Origin: Camillea tinctor
Lineage: Eukaryota > Ascomycota > Sordariomycetes > Xylariales > Xylariaceae
Direction of reading: 5' to 3'
Length of the DNA stretch: 64,000 nt
Assembly: GCA_022578605.1 (NCBI GenBank)
Contig: MU394069.1
Location: forward strand, 1 to 64,000
The translations under genes were made by a program, and so were the position numbers. Shown here one piece after another: positions 45,905 through 57,677 of the stretch. Position 1 is the first letter of the stretch; every line of letters starts with the position of its first letter. The notes beneath the pieces were generated by a model. It made no database searches. It was given only the letters and a program-made list of their open reading frames with translations, and was not told the DNA's origin.

Positions 45905-46913
45905 ATCGGCTAGCAATAACTACTAGAAGTGGCATGTAGACTTGAAATCGCAAATAATCGCAATTCGTTAGCTTGAACACCACTGCGATGTTTGTATGTT
46001 CATTTATTGACTGATAATCAAAAGGTTTGCCAGCGGCTAGTCGCTTTCTCTAGCTATATTTTTAGTCTCTAAACCTCAACTGCCTATTGATTCTCGAAGG
46101 TGTAAGAAAATGGAAACCTGCTCCTCTGGCTGCTAGGCTGTGTAATTCAAAGGGGAACTAAAGAAACAAGAGCGACAAGCTAGTCAATCGCAAGCCTCAA
46201 GTCCCATGATGCGACACTAAGCCGTAGAGTAATAATACATTGCTATATGAGATTCTTGTCTTTTATAAAAGCAATTATAGCCTTACTATGCTTTATTAAG
46301 CTACTGTAGTATATAATCATATATACCTACTTACCTAGGTAGGTATATAACTTAATTTATATATGGTCGGTGCCCGGCTGCTGGCTGTCACGGGCTTGGC
46401 CCGGACTATTATGGGTCTGGCGATTGCCAGGCCTAACCCCGGACTTGCCATGGCCGGTCCCGCACCGCTCAGTGCGGCTAGGTATAAACGTACTCGGTTA
46501 GGACTTTGTTGACACCGTTACACCTGCGCTTATGTTACATTTCTGGTAAGTAATACTTTGGGTCGAGACTTTATTGGTACACTCTTGCAGATACCCGATG
46601 TACCTTTGCAGCATCCGACAACGGCGAACTATTCCCTGCTTTGGGTTAGAGTAGCATTTATTTTGCTAATATTGCTTCGTTTCTGGGGCCGGGCTGACCA
46701 AAGGTTTCTAATAGGAAGCTCCTTTTCGGATATGAAGGACCCCTGCTGATAACTTGGGTCCTAGATACATATCTATCTGTGTGTTGTCGAGTACAGAGCT
46801 AAGTCTCTTAGATTTTTTTCTTCAAAATTACGCCCCAAAATTCACGGGCGACAACGAAGGCAAGATCTCTGATGTAAGCCAGCCGCGTTAGGTGGTTCGG
46901 TATGTGTATGGGA
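45905..46913. other. spacer, 1 kb
   Basis: Contains a 10-base inverted repeat (ATATACCTAC / GTAGGTATAT) around ttacctag at 46321-46348, followed by a GC-rich island at 46370-46480 that stands out from its AT-rich flanks. No coding frame of note. Confidence 0.5.
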
Positions 46914-47675
46914 TCACACTGTCTTACAGAGCAGATATCCGTCTTGCTGCAGATGCTGGAATACGCCATCCGGATCATACTTGGCCTTCACCTCCTCCAT
47001 TTTGCTCACACTGGTCGCGCCGTAGCTGCCAAGCACGTTCTGTGTCGACTTACCTTCGTTCATGAAGATGAAGTCAAGTCACTGCCCCTTCTCATGGGAA
47101 GGATTCTGCATACCTTTGTAGAGTTCGTCGATTGCCTGTTGTACGGCCGTATCGTTTTGTTGACCATCCCACTCAGCAACAAATGCCCACCCTAGGAGTA
47201 AGAGTTAGTGACTGATAAGCTGGGAAATCGATTCCGATGGCCAGAACAAGATCTTTCATAGTTCTATTTGTCGTGGACACGGCGGCCGATGTGAGGCTTT
47301 TCAGGTTGAAGAAGACGTCGAAAGCTTGGGGCCTTTTCTCAACCCATTCCGCGTAGAATAGTCCGACGGCGATGAATCGGCTTCCATGGCTTCTTGCAGC
47401 TCTGTCATGGCCCGCATGATGTTGACGTAGTCCGACGGGTCGTAAACGTTGACCGTATACTGTGTCTTAATCTGCGAGTACGTTTGGATGTCGAAGCGCG
47501 TGACAATACCTATCTCGTTAAGTCAACCCTCAATCTTATAATAGGTAATAAGTAAGGGGTAAGCACGGGTAGCCGCATACCAAAGTTTGGCCCGCCGCTT
47601 TTGAGTACTTGCAATAGATCCGAGTTACTTCCCTCATTAGCGTTTACAATGGTTGAGGCCGTTAAGGTGGTATGT
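46914..47675 (-). pseudogene. broken FAD-linked oxidase (berberine-bridge-enzyme type), 5'-truncated
   Basis: Reading the minus strand from 47675: TLTASTIVNANEG, SDLLQVLKSGGPNF, an intron, then GIVTRFDIQTYSQIKTQY and VYDPSDYVNIMRAM. After MEAD some sequence is missing and the frame shifts to FIAVGLFYAEWVEKRPQAF and FFNLKSLTSAAV. Another shift leads to WAFVAEWDGQQNDTAV, and a TGA interrupts at EKGQ*LDFIFMNEG. The end is SYGATSVSKMEEVKAKYDP and DGYLL, the usual C-terminal BBE ending. The FAD-binding N-terminal half is absent. At least two frame breaks and one stop make this a pseudogene. It lies 1 kb from, and opposite to, an intact member of the same superfamily, but the two differ enough not to be a recent duplication. 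Confidence 0.8.
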
Positions 47676-48716
47676 TAAGGTGGTGGATTAGCGAGGTGCT
47701 GAGTACTTTGAATTTGTATTGTGTGTGTCTAGGTCGCTCGAATTTAAGGTCCGCCACTGATATAGAACGGATGCAATGGGTCAACGGTCCTTCTTCCAGG
47801 GACCAACCCTAGGGGACCAACCCCTTTATAATTGGGCGGGGAAAGGGCTGTTGGTGGTGCTTCTGCATTAGTGTCCAAGTTGGGAGTTCCCGAATTATAT
47901 AACGATCCATCTGATCTAATCTAACAGGTACCTAGTAAGCACGCATTACATCCATAGTAGTAGTAGGTACATCTACATGACAAGCGCATCTACATAAGGA
48001 GGTAACACAACATCCCGCCCTTGCTTGATCTTCCTCATCCCCCTCACCATTATCCCAGCAGCAGGGTCATTTAACAAAGTATGCTTCTATATATATTGTT
48101 CATGAGTTTATGGGGATAAGTTCTGTAGATGGCTCTTCGAGGAGTGCTTCACCTACATCTTTGATGGTCAATCTGATGATGGTTCGTGGAAGACAGAATC
48201 TTTTTTAACCCCGAAGAGACACATGGACGATCCTTCGCAGATCCAGGTCACGGCAAGGAATAAGCTTCGAGATAATCGTCTCCTCTCTACTCAGGCTTCT
48301 TGAGCAGGAAGGTATTGTCTTCGAATCTGCGGGAAGGCCAGTGTTATAGCAACTCAGGGCTGCTAAGGTATCTAGCTTCAAACCCAAAATGCTTTAAGCA
48401 ACCCGCAAGTCCACGATAATACATAGAGACCTAGGCAGGCTAGGTAATCATTTCGCCTCGTTGCAAGATTTTCCGATCTGTTACCCCTCGTTGTCCTACG
48501 CTGCATACAACCAACATGGACAACTTGGAATCCCCAGCCTTCCCATGTCCCCCTAGCTACTCATTCCACTCTTCCCGGTCCTGTCCTGCTTCTCTGTTAT
48601 AGTCCCTATCTGTGCAACAATTTACTAATAGACTTCTTCACGTATAGTGTCCCATAATTTCCTACTTCTAGCATCGAATTCTATTGCTCATATTTTTTTT
48701 TCGTTTTCGCTTCATC
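47676..48716. other. spacer between the oxidase pseudogene and the intact oxidase
   Basis: About 1 kb, divergent. A short tandem (CACCTTAAC on the minus strand) sits at the broken edge of the pseudogene, 47663-47685. TC-rich sequence before 48716 is a plausible leader for the oxidase gene. No gene called. Confidence 0.5.
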
Positions 48717-50241
48717 ATGTCAGTGTCAAAAGCTATTGAAGCTGTTCAGAAGATTGCAGCTGACTTGGTCGTCCTCCCTGGAAATGAAGAATACGATGAA
48801 ATCATAAAATCATACTTCTCGGGGCTAGAACGGGAGTTGAGACCTGCCTGCTTCCTAACACCAACCTCGTCCATACAAGCTGCAGATATAGTGAAGGCCA
48901 TAAAGCCCTTTGCGGGTAGGCCTAAGGTTGCAATCTGCGGTGCTGGGCAGCAGGCAACACCTGGGGTTGCGAATGTTCATGATGGCATCACAATCCACCT
49001 GCGAAAGCTCCGGGGGATAGAGATTGATGCCGAGAGACAAGTCGTGTCAGTTGCCGCCGGAGAGCAGATGGGAGCAGTGTACGAGAAAGTCATGGCTGCA
49101 GGACTTGGTGTCGTAGGTAACCGCCACTCGAGTGGAGGTATTGGAGGAGATGGCGTCCAAGGTGAGCCCCTATATTCAACGGACTAACCACATTCTGACC
49201 ATCTCAGGGGGGTTGTCGTACTTCTCGTATGCTCGGGGTCTCGTTTGCGACAACGTTATTAACTATGAAGTCGTCCTTGCTAGCGGAGAGATCGTGAATG
49301 CAAACCAGGAAACCAACAGAGACTTGTGGGTTGCGCTTAAAGGTGGAGGAAACAACTTCGGCATCGTTACTCGCTTCTACCTCAGAGTCTTCCAACAGGG
49401 TCAGTTGTGGGGAGGCAAGCTTTTCTACTTCCAACCCAGCTTTTCTGGGCAAATCCAAAGTCTGGTAGACTACCTACACAACCCAAACGCCGATGCAGAC
49501 GTCCATATTTGCGTGAGCCTCGGATATGCCCCCGCTTTGGGTGATATTTTATGCATGAATGATATCTTCTGCACAAGACCGGAAAAGCCAAAGGCGCTTG
49601 AACCATTTGCGGATATCCAACCACAGATCGACCAGATGAAGACCCTACGTATTGATAGCCTAAAGAGCTTCACCGACGAAGCGTTCTCTGGTGCACTTGC
49701 AAACAGGTGACTATATCCATTTCTTTCGTCGGCTTGGAAGACGCTAACTTTGAATAGGGTAGTGAAAATGTCCACAACTGTTAAGGCGGACGTTGGGATT
49801 CTTGAGTATGCCGTCGAAACATATCATGCGTCACTTGAAAAGTTAAAGGGGGTTAAAAACCTTCTATTTTCCATCACCTTCGAGTCATTACCTGCATCCA
49901 TCATCCAGCAGTCTATGGCCCGAGGTGGGAATTCTCTAGGGCTCAAGCCGTCGGATGGCCCTCTAGTTATTGTGCTATTCTACAGTTCGTGGGACAGTCC
50001 CAGTGATGATAAGAAGGTATACGATGTCAACGAGGAGGCTATTGAAAATATTGATAAGGAGGCACAGAGAAAAAACGTCGCTGCACGTTATAGGTATTTG
50101 AACTACGCCTCTGCTACTCAAGATCCCATTAGTTCATACGGACCAGACAGTAAGGCACATTTGCAGACTGTCAGCGCAAAGTATGACCCGGAAGGATTCT
50201 TCCAAACTGCAGGTGCAGGTTTGTTTAAGCTGGCAAAATAG
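48717..50241 (+). CDS. FAD-linked oxidoreductase, berberine-bridge-enzyme-like
   Basis: Three exons, 48717..49161, 49208..49706 and 49758..50241 (donors GTGAGC and GTGACT; acceptors CTCAG and ATAG), give 475 residues, normal for the family. N-terminal FAD domain: FLTPTSSIQAADIVKAI, then VAICGAGQQATPGVANVHDG, where most relatives have GGH, whose His binds FAD covalently; here it is Gln. GNRHSSGGIGGDGVQGG then LSYFSYARGLVCDNVINYE completes the FAD site, also without the second attachment Cys. NRDLWVALKGGGNNFGIVTRF is a conserved BBE segment, and the C-terminus ends YLNYASATQDPISSYG, SAKYDPEGFFQ. FAD is therefore probably bound non-covalently. Such oxidases often work in fungal secondary metabolism. 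No signal peptide is evident. Confidence 0.88.
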
Positions 50242-50640
50242 CCTTTGATGGTTCCTCATGCATGTACTTAAGAAATAAAATGGATAGTCATAAGACCGAG
50301 CTATGTTTAGTTTGTAATGACCTATCTATTCTTCAGAAGCAATTACTCCTTAAAACGGCACTTGTTACACTGGGACAAGAGCTGGGGCTACTTGAACTTC
50401 GCGTTAATGCACCGCTACAATTAGTCAGCACGCTTCCTCCTGCTGCATGTTCAATATTTCATATACTTGGGTGAGTGGCCTGTCCCTCCTGGGGTTAATT
50501 AATATCTCAATCGAAGTTGACTTGCTACAAAAATTAGCTTTTGTCGACACTGATGAGAGCTGGATATAGTACATCTGACATTGCATGCGAAGAGTTGAAA
50601 AAAGAAAGAAAGAAAGAAAGAAGGAAAGAAATCATCGCTC
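50242..50640. other. spacer with (GAAA)n microsatellite
   Basis: Downstream of the oxidase. A (AAAG/GAAA)n tract lies at about 50600-50628. No gene seen. Confidence 0.5.
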
Positions 50641-51632
50641 AAGCGCTTGTTAAGGATTGGACGTTCGGCTTCGGTATGAGTTTTGAAGCAGACTTCAGCT
50701 AGAAGGGCGCAAACTAATTAGCTGAAACCTTTCAAGACATCACCTTAGTTCTGATGTTGATGATACAGCAAGCTAGGCGCTTCTGCCCCTTCAATCCCGT
50801 AACGAGGCACATAGAGTCTGCTGTCTAGTCAACCGTAGGATTTATGGATTTGAGAATTTGGCATGATCTACAGGGCGACTACGTCTAGATCGAGAAACTC
50901 ACATACAGCTCACCTCTTCCGACAAACAATATATAGAGTGGCAGATTTGAAGGCATCCTCGATTTTTTATCATAGAACAAAATTTGCTTATAACTTGGAC
51001 TTTGCGGACGGTTCACCCAAGATGGAATCATATATTCAACCCCCCAAACAAACAAACAAACAAACTCGGCACTCCGATGTTCTCTGATACGACAGACTGG
51101 CAAATACATTGTTCAATGATCGAGGCGACTCTGCTCTCGTCACTCTTGCGATCACGACGACTAATGGTGTTTTTCTAGAAAGAATATTGAAGAGGATAAA
51201 TACTTCGACATGATACCATTTATCTGGACAGCATGCAACAATCGCACGAAAACCTTTGCCTCCACATTATTCCTTTTCGAGATGATGGAAATATTCTTTC
51301 TTGATTCTCGGACTGACGAGTACATGAAGGCCGTGGTCGCGCCCGAGTTTTCGGGGAGGTTCGGTGATCTTCGTCAGCGGATTGATAACATATCCTACCA
51401 CGGGGAATATCGCGTACCTGAGCCCAAGGAAGATGACTGCTTAAAACGCTTTGTTTCCCACGTCCTGGAGTACCCTCTCGTGTCGCAAGCAAGCAAATGG
51501 GACCAGCAGAACCTCATACGAGAACTACACACATACCTTCTATCGCACGTGATCCAAGCCGAGGACAACTACATACAAACTAGCAAAACAACAGTTGTGT
51601 TTTCTCACCACCTAGGGTGTAATACATCATAA
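50641..51632 (+). pseudogene. fragment resembling the C-terminal region of a fungal diterpene synthase
   Basis: Reading + from about 51180, IEEDKYFDMIPFIWTACNN and RTKTFASTLFLFEMM are followed by TDEYMKAVVAPEFSGR, LKRFVSHVLEYPLVSQAS, QNLIRELHTYLLSHV and IQAEDNY. This order, from memory of the family, matches the end part of fungal bifunctional copalyl-diphosphate/ent-kaurene-type synthases (IPFTWT, FASTSFLYDMM, DEFMEAVAGP, RRELRxFLLAHVTQAEDN). A short upstream segment, AQALVKDWTFGF at about 50641-50676 followed by a GTATGA donor, may be a preceding exon, but its phase does not fit the next piece. The remaining upstream domains (several hundred residues) and the expected end are not found, so I call a relic. 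The family assignment is moderate at best. Confidence 0.4.
51043..51064. repeat. (CAAA)5 microsatellite
   Basis: Five CAAA units at about 51045-51064, inside the presumed intron/decayed part of the terpene-synthase-like relic. Confidence 0.8.
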
Positions 51633-54600
51633 CATAGCTTGATAAACCCAACATAGCATCAATCTTAATATCTTACCTTACAAAACTCGCCCCTTTAGAA
51701 ATATCCAGCAATCCTTACTTAGCTCTAGAGCGGGTTAGGTCCTACATTAACGACAGTTCTAAGTTTTACTGCAAAAGAAAATTGTTAGGGAGTATCACAT
51801 TTTCAACATTTCTTATATCTAAGTTTGGTAACACATTATAAAGGGGGAGTGAAAAGAAAATGCAAGAATCTCAACAAGCAGGAAATACCCAGTAGCATTG
51901 AGGCTGCACGGACACAGATCCTTCATTAGATGAAATCTTGATCTTGATCTTGTAAATCTATTCACATTACCTAATTACCCGTCCGTATCGTGATTTCTTT
52001 TTCATGCAGCAAATCACGGCTTGCGAAAATGATGCTAATAATAAACATGATCAGTCAACGTAGGAAGGGATATAACGCATATAATAATGACTATTCTTCA
52101 AATATTATCACACATTGTGTTAGGAGCGGTGTGATAGAGACTACAAGGTACATGGCAACACCACGTAAGGGAGCAAACGGAGCATATTATATACCTAGTA
52201 TAAGCAACGGTGTCAAAGACGGTTGTAGTTCAAGTCGCCAGTACAACGACATCGTAATTACCCAAGTTCTTGCTAAGGTCCACATAACGCATGGTTTCAG
52301 TTCGTCGTGATAAAACGACTAGTTACTGCATACCATGAATTGTGATAAATCCTTCAAGGGAAGAAATACCTGCAATGAGTCGAGGCATATCACCCCCCAT
52401 AGGATGACAGTCCCTTCTCAGTGATACTAGTCGGGTTTATCCGACTACTGCGAAATGGATGTTAGGCCACTGCCGTATTCTCTTCGGGGTCCTCCCCGGG
52501 CTTGATCACCGAGCCGAAGCCCGTATCAATGGGAGCGATCGGGAAGGTGGCAGGTAGGTTATACCTACATTAGAGTTTATCGTAGCCGGCGCAGAGTTCG
52601 GTGACAGGAGTTCATTAAATCTAGGGTGAACTGTGTTTTATAGTGCCAAGATCTAGTCGTCCATGAGCATTGCGGACGAACGGTCCTTTTTGGCATGGGA
52701 TAATACACAATTTATTTGACAATGTTCTCCCCGCTGGCCAGGCGCTGCCGGGAACTTGTTTTTCCCCTGGCTCTCTCCTTCTCCCTCTCTCCACCGCCGT
52801 TGGACCCTTGAAGCATAGTATGTTAGGAATAAGGCTCTAGACCGCGGAGCTTGGACGTAGGTAATTATTCAGTGCGGAAAACTCGACCTCTAGTATTAAA
52901 AGTTTTAGTTTTCTGCGTATGTTCTTTGCTGTAGCAACTTTCTTATGCGTCGTCTCTGAGAAATCTCCTAGTTATGGGATATCATATGTTGTGTCATACA
53001 AACGCAAGGGGGGAAAAAAGGAAAAGAAAAGCAATATAAACTCGACCCTGTGTTCCTAAAGATAAAAATTCCCGGTGGCTTGAATTCCTCTGGATCAAAG
53101 TGCCCTGGCATGTTCGCCAATGAAGTTTATTAGCTCCGGAAACGATTCACGATAGTTCCAGGATTTGACAAAATTAGCATCTCGTCGCCTATGCGTAAGC
53201 CGGTGCAAACATGCCCGTCCGAGTTTTCCTCACGTAGTATATCTCGACGCTACAGTGGATTACTACTACCACTAACAAATCTTACTTTTGAGTTTCTCGC
53301 CAAGCTAGTCTTTCGCCCAGACCAGCTCATATAATTGTAGGTAGTGTTCCCGCAACGCATAAATCTTCAAGGTTGTCGCGCCCGGTCCCTTACTGCCTTG
53401 GCACATTGTAAGGCTACTGTTGATGTTGAAAAAAAAGAAGAAAAACCCCCTGGCGGAAATCGGGTTCCCAATTCCACGGTTACACTTGCAACGGGTTGTT
53501 GGTTTTGACAGGGACGGGGGAACGGATGCTTATCGGAGATAGCCCGCATTCCCTTGACAAAAGACTCACCCTGGGGCAAATCACCGGGGTGGATCCAGGG
53601 GGAGTCAAGTTGACCCCTGGCTTGTCAAAGAATTCAATTACTAGTTATTGAATATTCTTCGAGCTTGTCTTGTCTGTCTTGGCTATTTGGTGTACAAAGC
53701 TGTAATACGACGTGAAAGATAGAACCGAAGCTCCTGAATACACCAGCGATGATAAACCTGTCACGGGATGTGTGAAAGGAAAACTAGATGAGGACTAAGA
53801 GTCTGGGGCTCAGCGGAGCGGGTTAGCGGGATAGGAACAATTCGGAAATTTGTAGTAGGTGGGTTACGCTATACTCTTGAGAATACTGATCAAAGCCATA
53901 GTCTTTGAACTAAAAAAAAGGGTTGATGATGGCATATGAAGTAGATTGATGTGTATTTTCTTCTGAAGTACCTAGGTAAATAGAACGATATTCCCCCTCC
54001 AATACATCTGGGTTGTTTTCGGCTAATAGATATCTGTCATCGTTGAGACTGTCAATAGCATTGTATTTTTCTTATAAAAAAAACCATGGAAGTCCTGGAT
54101 CGTAAGATATGCATTCTAATCATAACATGCTTGGGGCCATGGCATTGTTTATGGAGGTTCTTCTTGAGCTTTTAATGTTGGTGCTGTGTAGTGTCCGGGA
54201 CAGGTTTCATGAGATGGTACCTTGCATACCCGGTGTTCTTCTACGTTATTGGACTAGATCTATGTATGTTTATTGCATAGTCGCGAAACGTGGCGTTTAG
54301 TCTGCGTCAGCACTTGCGTGTGGAAGGAGTCGAGTAGGCCGTAAAAGGACTCCATGTCCGCTAGCACTACAGCCGATATTTTTTCTTTCTGATTTGCTAA
54401 CACTGACGCTTCAAAAGCACCAGTCCTATAATGGCATCATCACGCCTTCGAGGTATACCTAATTGAAAGCGGGTCTTTAGTCCAGATCACGGTCTATTTA
54501 TCAGCCTATGAATACAGCAGTGAGAAAGCTCGATGACATGCAGTACCCCGTATCCAGGTTTTTAGATGCAGAATAGCTTATTATATGCTGAATACAAGGG

Positions 54601-57600
54601 GAGAAAGAGGGTTAATAGTCATATTAGTTAAGCTGCTTAGTGAGCTGATTGGTAGGAGATCAGTTGCCAGATTCAAGCTAACAGAGATGTGCACGAGTGC
54701 ACGGCATTATCGAAAGCTAACTACTATAGCAGACCTACTAATAGTAGTACTCAGAACTTTCGAGATGCAGGCTAGAAACAATTGGCCCAGACATAGATTA
54801 ATTGCTAAAACCGCCACAAAACTTGGGAGCTAAATGTGATCTATATACGTGCGTATACCTCCGAAATCGCTCGCCGAAAAGACTTTCTAACCCCTGGAAC
54901 TAGCCACCATAACCCCCGACGCTAGATCGTAAGTCCCGTAGCGAGAAGAGAGAAAAACAGGATAGTTCCATCCGTAGGGCTAATCGGTCGAATATGTTCC
55001 GTAGTAAGCGCTTGGCTTACAGCAGGGGTAGGAGTGGGTTTCATGTTGTTGCTTGGGTATCCCTCAAACAGTGAGGGAACACTTGTACTAACCAATAACC
55101 TGTATTTCGCAGGTCTTGCATTGAAAACGCGTGGTAAGAGTCTTGGTTTTGAAAAGCGAGACATTATGCAGCGAGGAGGGAATTTGTGAATAGCCCGCAT
55201 AACCAAGGATGGGGGATGATACATCCTATGTTAACCTAGTTACAGGTTGAGAGAACGAGAACGAGCAAATTTCGACGATTAATAGAATCTAACCTAAATT
55301 AGTTTCATTCCCTTGATCTAGCAACTACTTAAGTTGATAGTCTATTTCATAGTATGTATATACAGCACGTCATGCTCTTTGATGTGCAGGTATAAGTGGT
55401 CCAAACCACGTTAAGTCTGTGGGTGGAAAACGGAAACTCCAGTTATGTTCTGCGTATGAAGACCTTTCTCATCCATCATTCGCTAAAGTCGAAATATTGT
55501 CTGGGTTAGTTGGGTTAGTCATAGGTGGACCGGGCACGGTTTAGAAAACTATTGCTCAAGAGCTCGTACTTTCTAACATTTATGAGAATGCCAACTATGA
55601 AAGAACGATCAATTATCAGTTCATTAACGATCGATAAACAGTTTGACAATTCTTAAACGTTTAAAAATAAAGATACTTTTGTATATTGTCATTAAAACGC
55701 TATTTGATGTTATAAAATTAATGAACTCTTGAGCAACTGTTAATCAAAACCTGCAAGTCCTGCTATAGGTGCAGGTGTTATTAATCCAGTAGGATATCCC
55801 CGTCGTGCTATGTTCATTATGTTACATATTTCAAATACATAGTCGTAACCTGAGTGTAACCAAAAGCAAGCAGTTAACATAGCTTACTGGGGGTAATTAG
55901 GGCCTATTTTCGGTTAGCAGTTTAACCGTAATAGTTTTTTTCTTCTTTATTTGTCCTTTTAAGAGAAGCTATGTAGTAATGGTTATTGTTCGTGATTCGT
56001 TACTAAAAAAACGCACGATGGATTTCTCTTGCGGTTTTTTCCCCTTCGAACCCCTCCCTCCCCCCACTATGTACATTCTAACTGAACAGATCTGATAACC
56101 GTAAATGTTCTACTAATAGTAAACAACTTGAACTACACTAGTACACCCTAGATATACGTATCCACTGAGGACATCTAGCGGGAATTATTTTTACGAGATG
56201 ATAACGTGGATTTTGCCCGTCTTGATGTCTGTGACGAGCCCTCCTGAATGGGGGATCCAGGTAGTTCACGTGCTGGATTGTCTTGACTTTCAAGGGTAAC
56301 AGTAATTCGAGATTATTTTAGAATATCGACAATACATGCTCGTTAACGTTATCAGGAGATAACTAAGCCTTCAATTTATAACTAGAAAATGAGAAACTAT
56401 AGTAGGGTATTATACTAATATATATACGCTTTTATCGCCATAATGTTAGTGATAATTCCTAACATGACCCACTTCTCCCTGTCAGAGTTAGAATGGCACC
56501 TCGTAACCCATTCCTAAAAGAGTTGAAACTACGTGTTGAAATAACAGTTCTCCCATTTCCGGTGTTTCTATACCCAAGTAGGTTGCGTCGTACGGAACAA
56601 TAGTGCTTAGTACAATTCCCAAGGCGAATAGTAGACCTCCTGCCTACCTGGGTCGACGCAGTATAACAGACCGCGGTCTTGATATCTCGTCTAACTACCC
56701 GATTCGCGCCCAGGCTATTGGAATAACACCCCTGCAGCCCAGGTAGTCCTCGGTTACCCTTGATGCCGGACCTATTTGGAGGTTCCGTTGGTCCAAACTT
56801 GATGGGCAAAGTTTTTAGAACCTGGCCAGTAAAGTGTGGTATTAGCTGTATGCTAAAATGCTTGTTCAACCGACATTGCTCTAAGACCAATCGCTAGGAA
56901 AAGAAGTTAGTATAAGGATGCTGGGGTCTCTTAGTCAGTCCCCATGGATCAGCGTCTCCCCCCTGTGCTTTGCAGGCGATCAACATGTCGTTAATCGCGA
57001 GTACATGTAGTAGTGTAGGCTAGGTGAGTTAATTGCCGCCGGGGTCCTACGAATACAGCGATTCACATAACGAACTCGGAAGGGTTCATTAACACAACAT
57101 CCTCTATAGTCTCCCCGGTTCCAATCCGACCTTACTTGGCTATAATGCCGAGCACTATGGATGACCTATCAACTAGCTCAGGTCTCATAAAGCTTCCTGA
57201 AGCAGACGAGACTACCGACGAGCTGCCAGATGCTAGTGCCCCCCACGAACCGGTCCGAACGGCCTTTTTCGTCCATTACCGAGTCATGCCATGGCACTGG
57301 CTGCACTCTGTTAGTCCAGGATGGTCTTGCGCATTCCAAACCAAGACCGGCAAGGTAGGTAGACGAATGAGGAAACTCGAGCGTTCCTAGATAGCTCACC
57401 AATCATCGCGATCAACTTCACCATTCCACACTGGGACCTTAACTAGTAATTAGAAAGGGACCATCTCGCTAGTGTTGTGTGGTAGAGAATAAAACTGCAC
57501 AGGTTTCGCTCGTCTACCCATGTGAAAGAAAAAAGTGTATCCCCTGCTTCCACGTGTGGATACCCATATCGTTCCCCATCCCTTCAGAGACTCTTAACTG

Positions 57601-57677
57601 CCAACGATCGCACCCGAGACATTCATCGTTATGTCTGTTTCGATTTGGATATGATTTAGAAATGCTAGGACATAAAC
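51633..57677. other. 6-kb gene-poor AT-rich region
   Basis: No convincing intact gene. A possible coding remnant on the minus strand at 52462-52575 reads LPATFPIAPIDTGFGSVI then KPGEDPEENTAVA and a stop; it looks like the last exon of a lost gene but I cannot name it. TACCTAGGTA is at 53969-53978. Frames at 53579-53367, 54922-55224 and 56459-56890 (minus) lack family resemblance. The even spread of stops and the high A+T content suggest decayed repeats, possibly altered by RIP. Confidence 0.5.

Noticed and set aside
46902..47195. 97-codon + strand frame
   Set aside because: It is the reverse complement of the oxidase pseudogene, whose minus-strand reading is clearly the real one.
54922..55224. 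100-codon minus-strand frame with a hydrophobic end
   Set aside because: The end resembles a GPI signal, but there is no N-terminal signal peptide and no homologous look.
56459..56890. 143-codon minus-strand frame
   Set aside because: No domain or coding bias; probably chance or decayed repeat.
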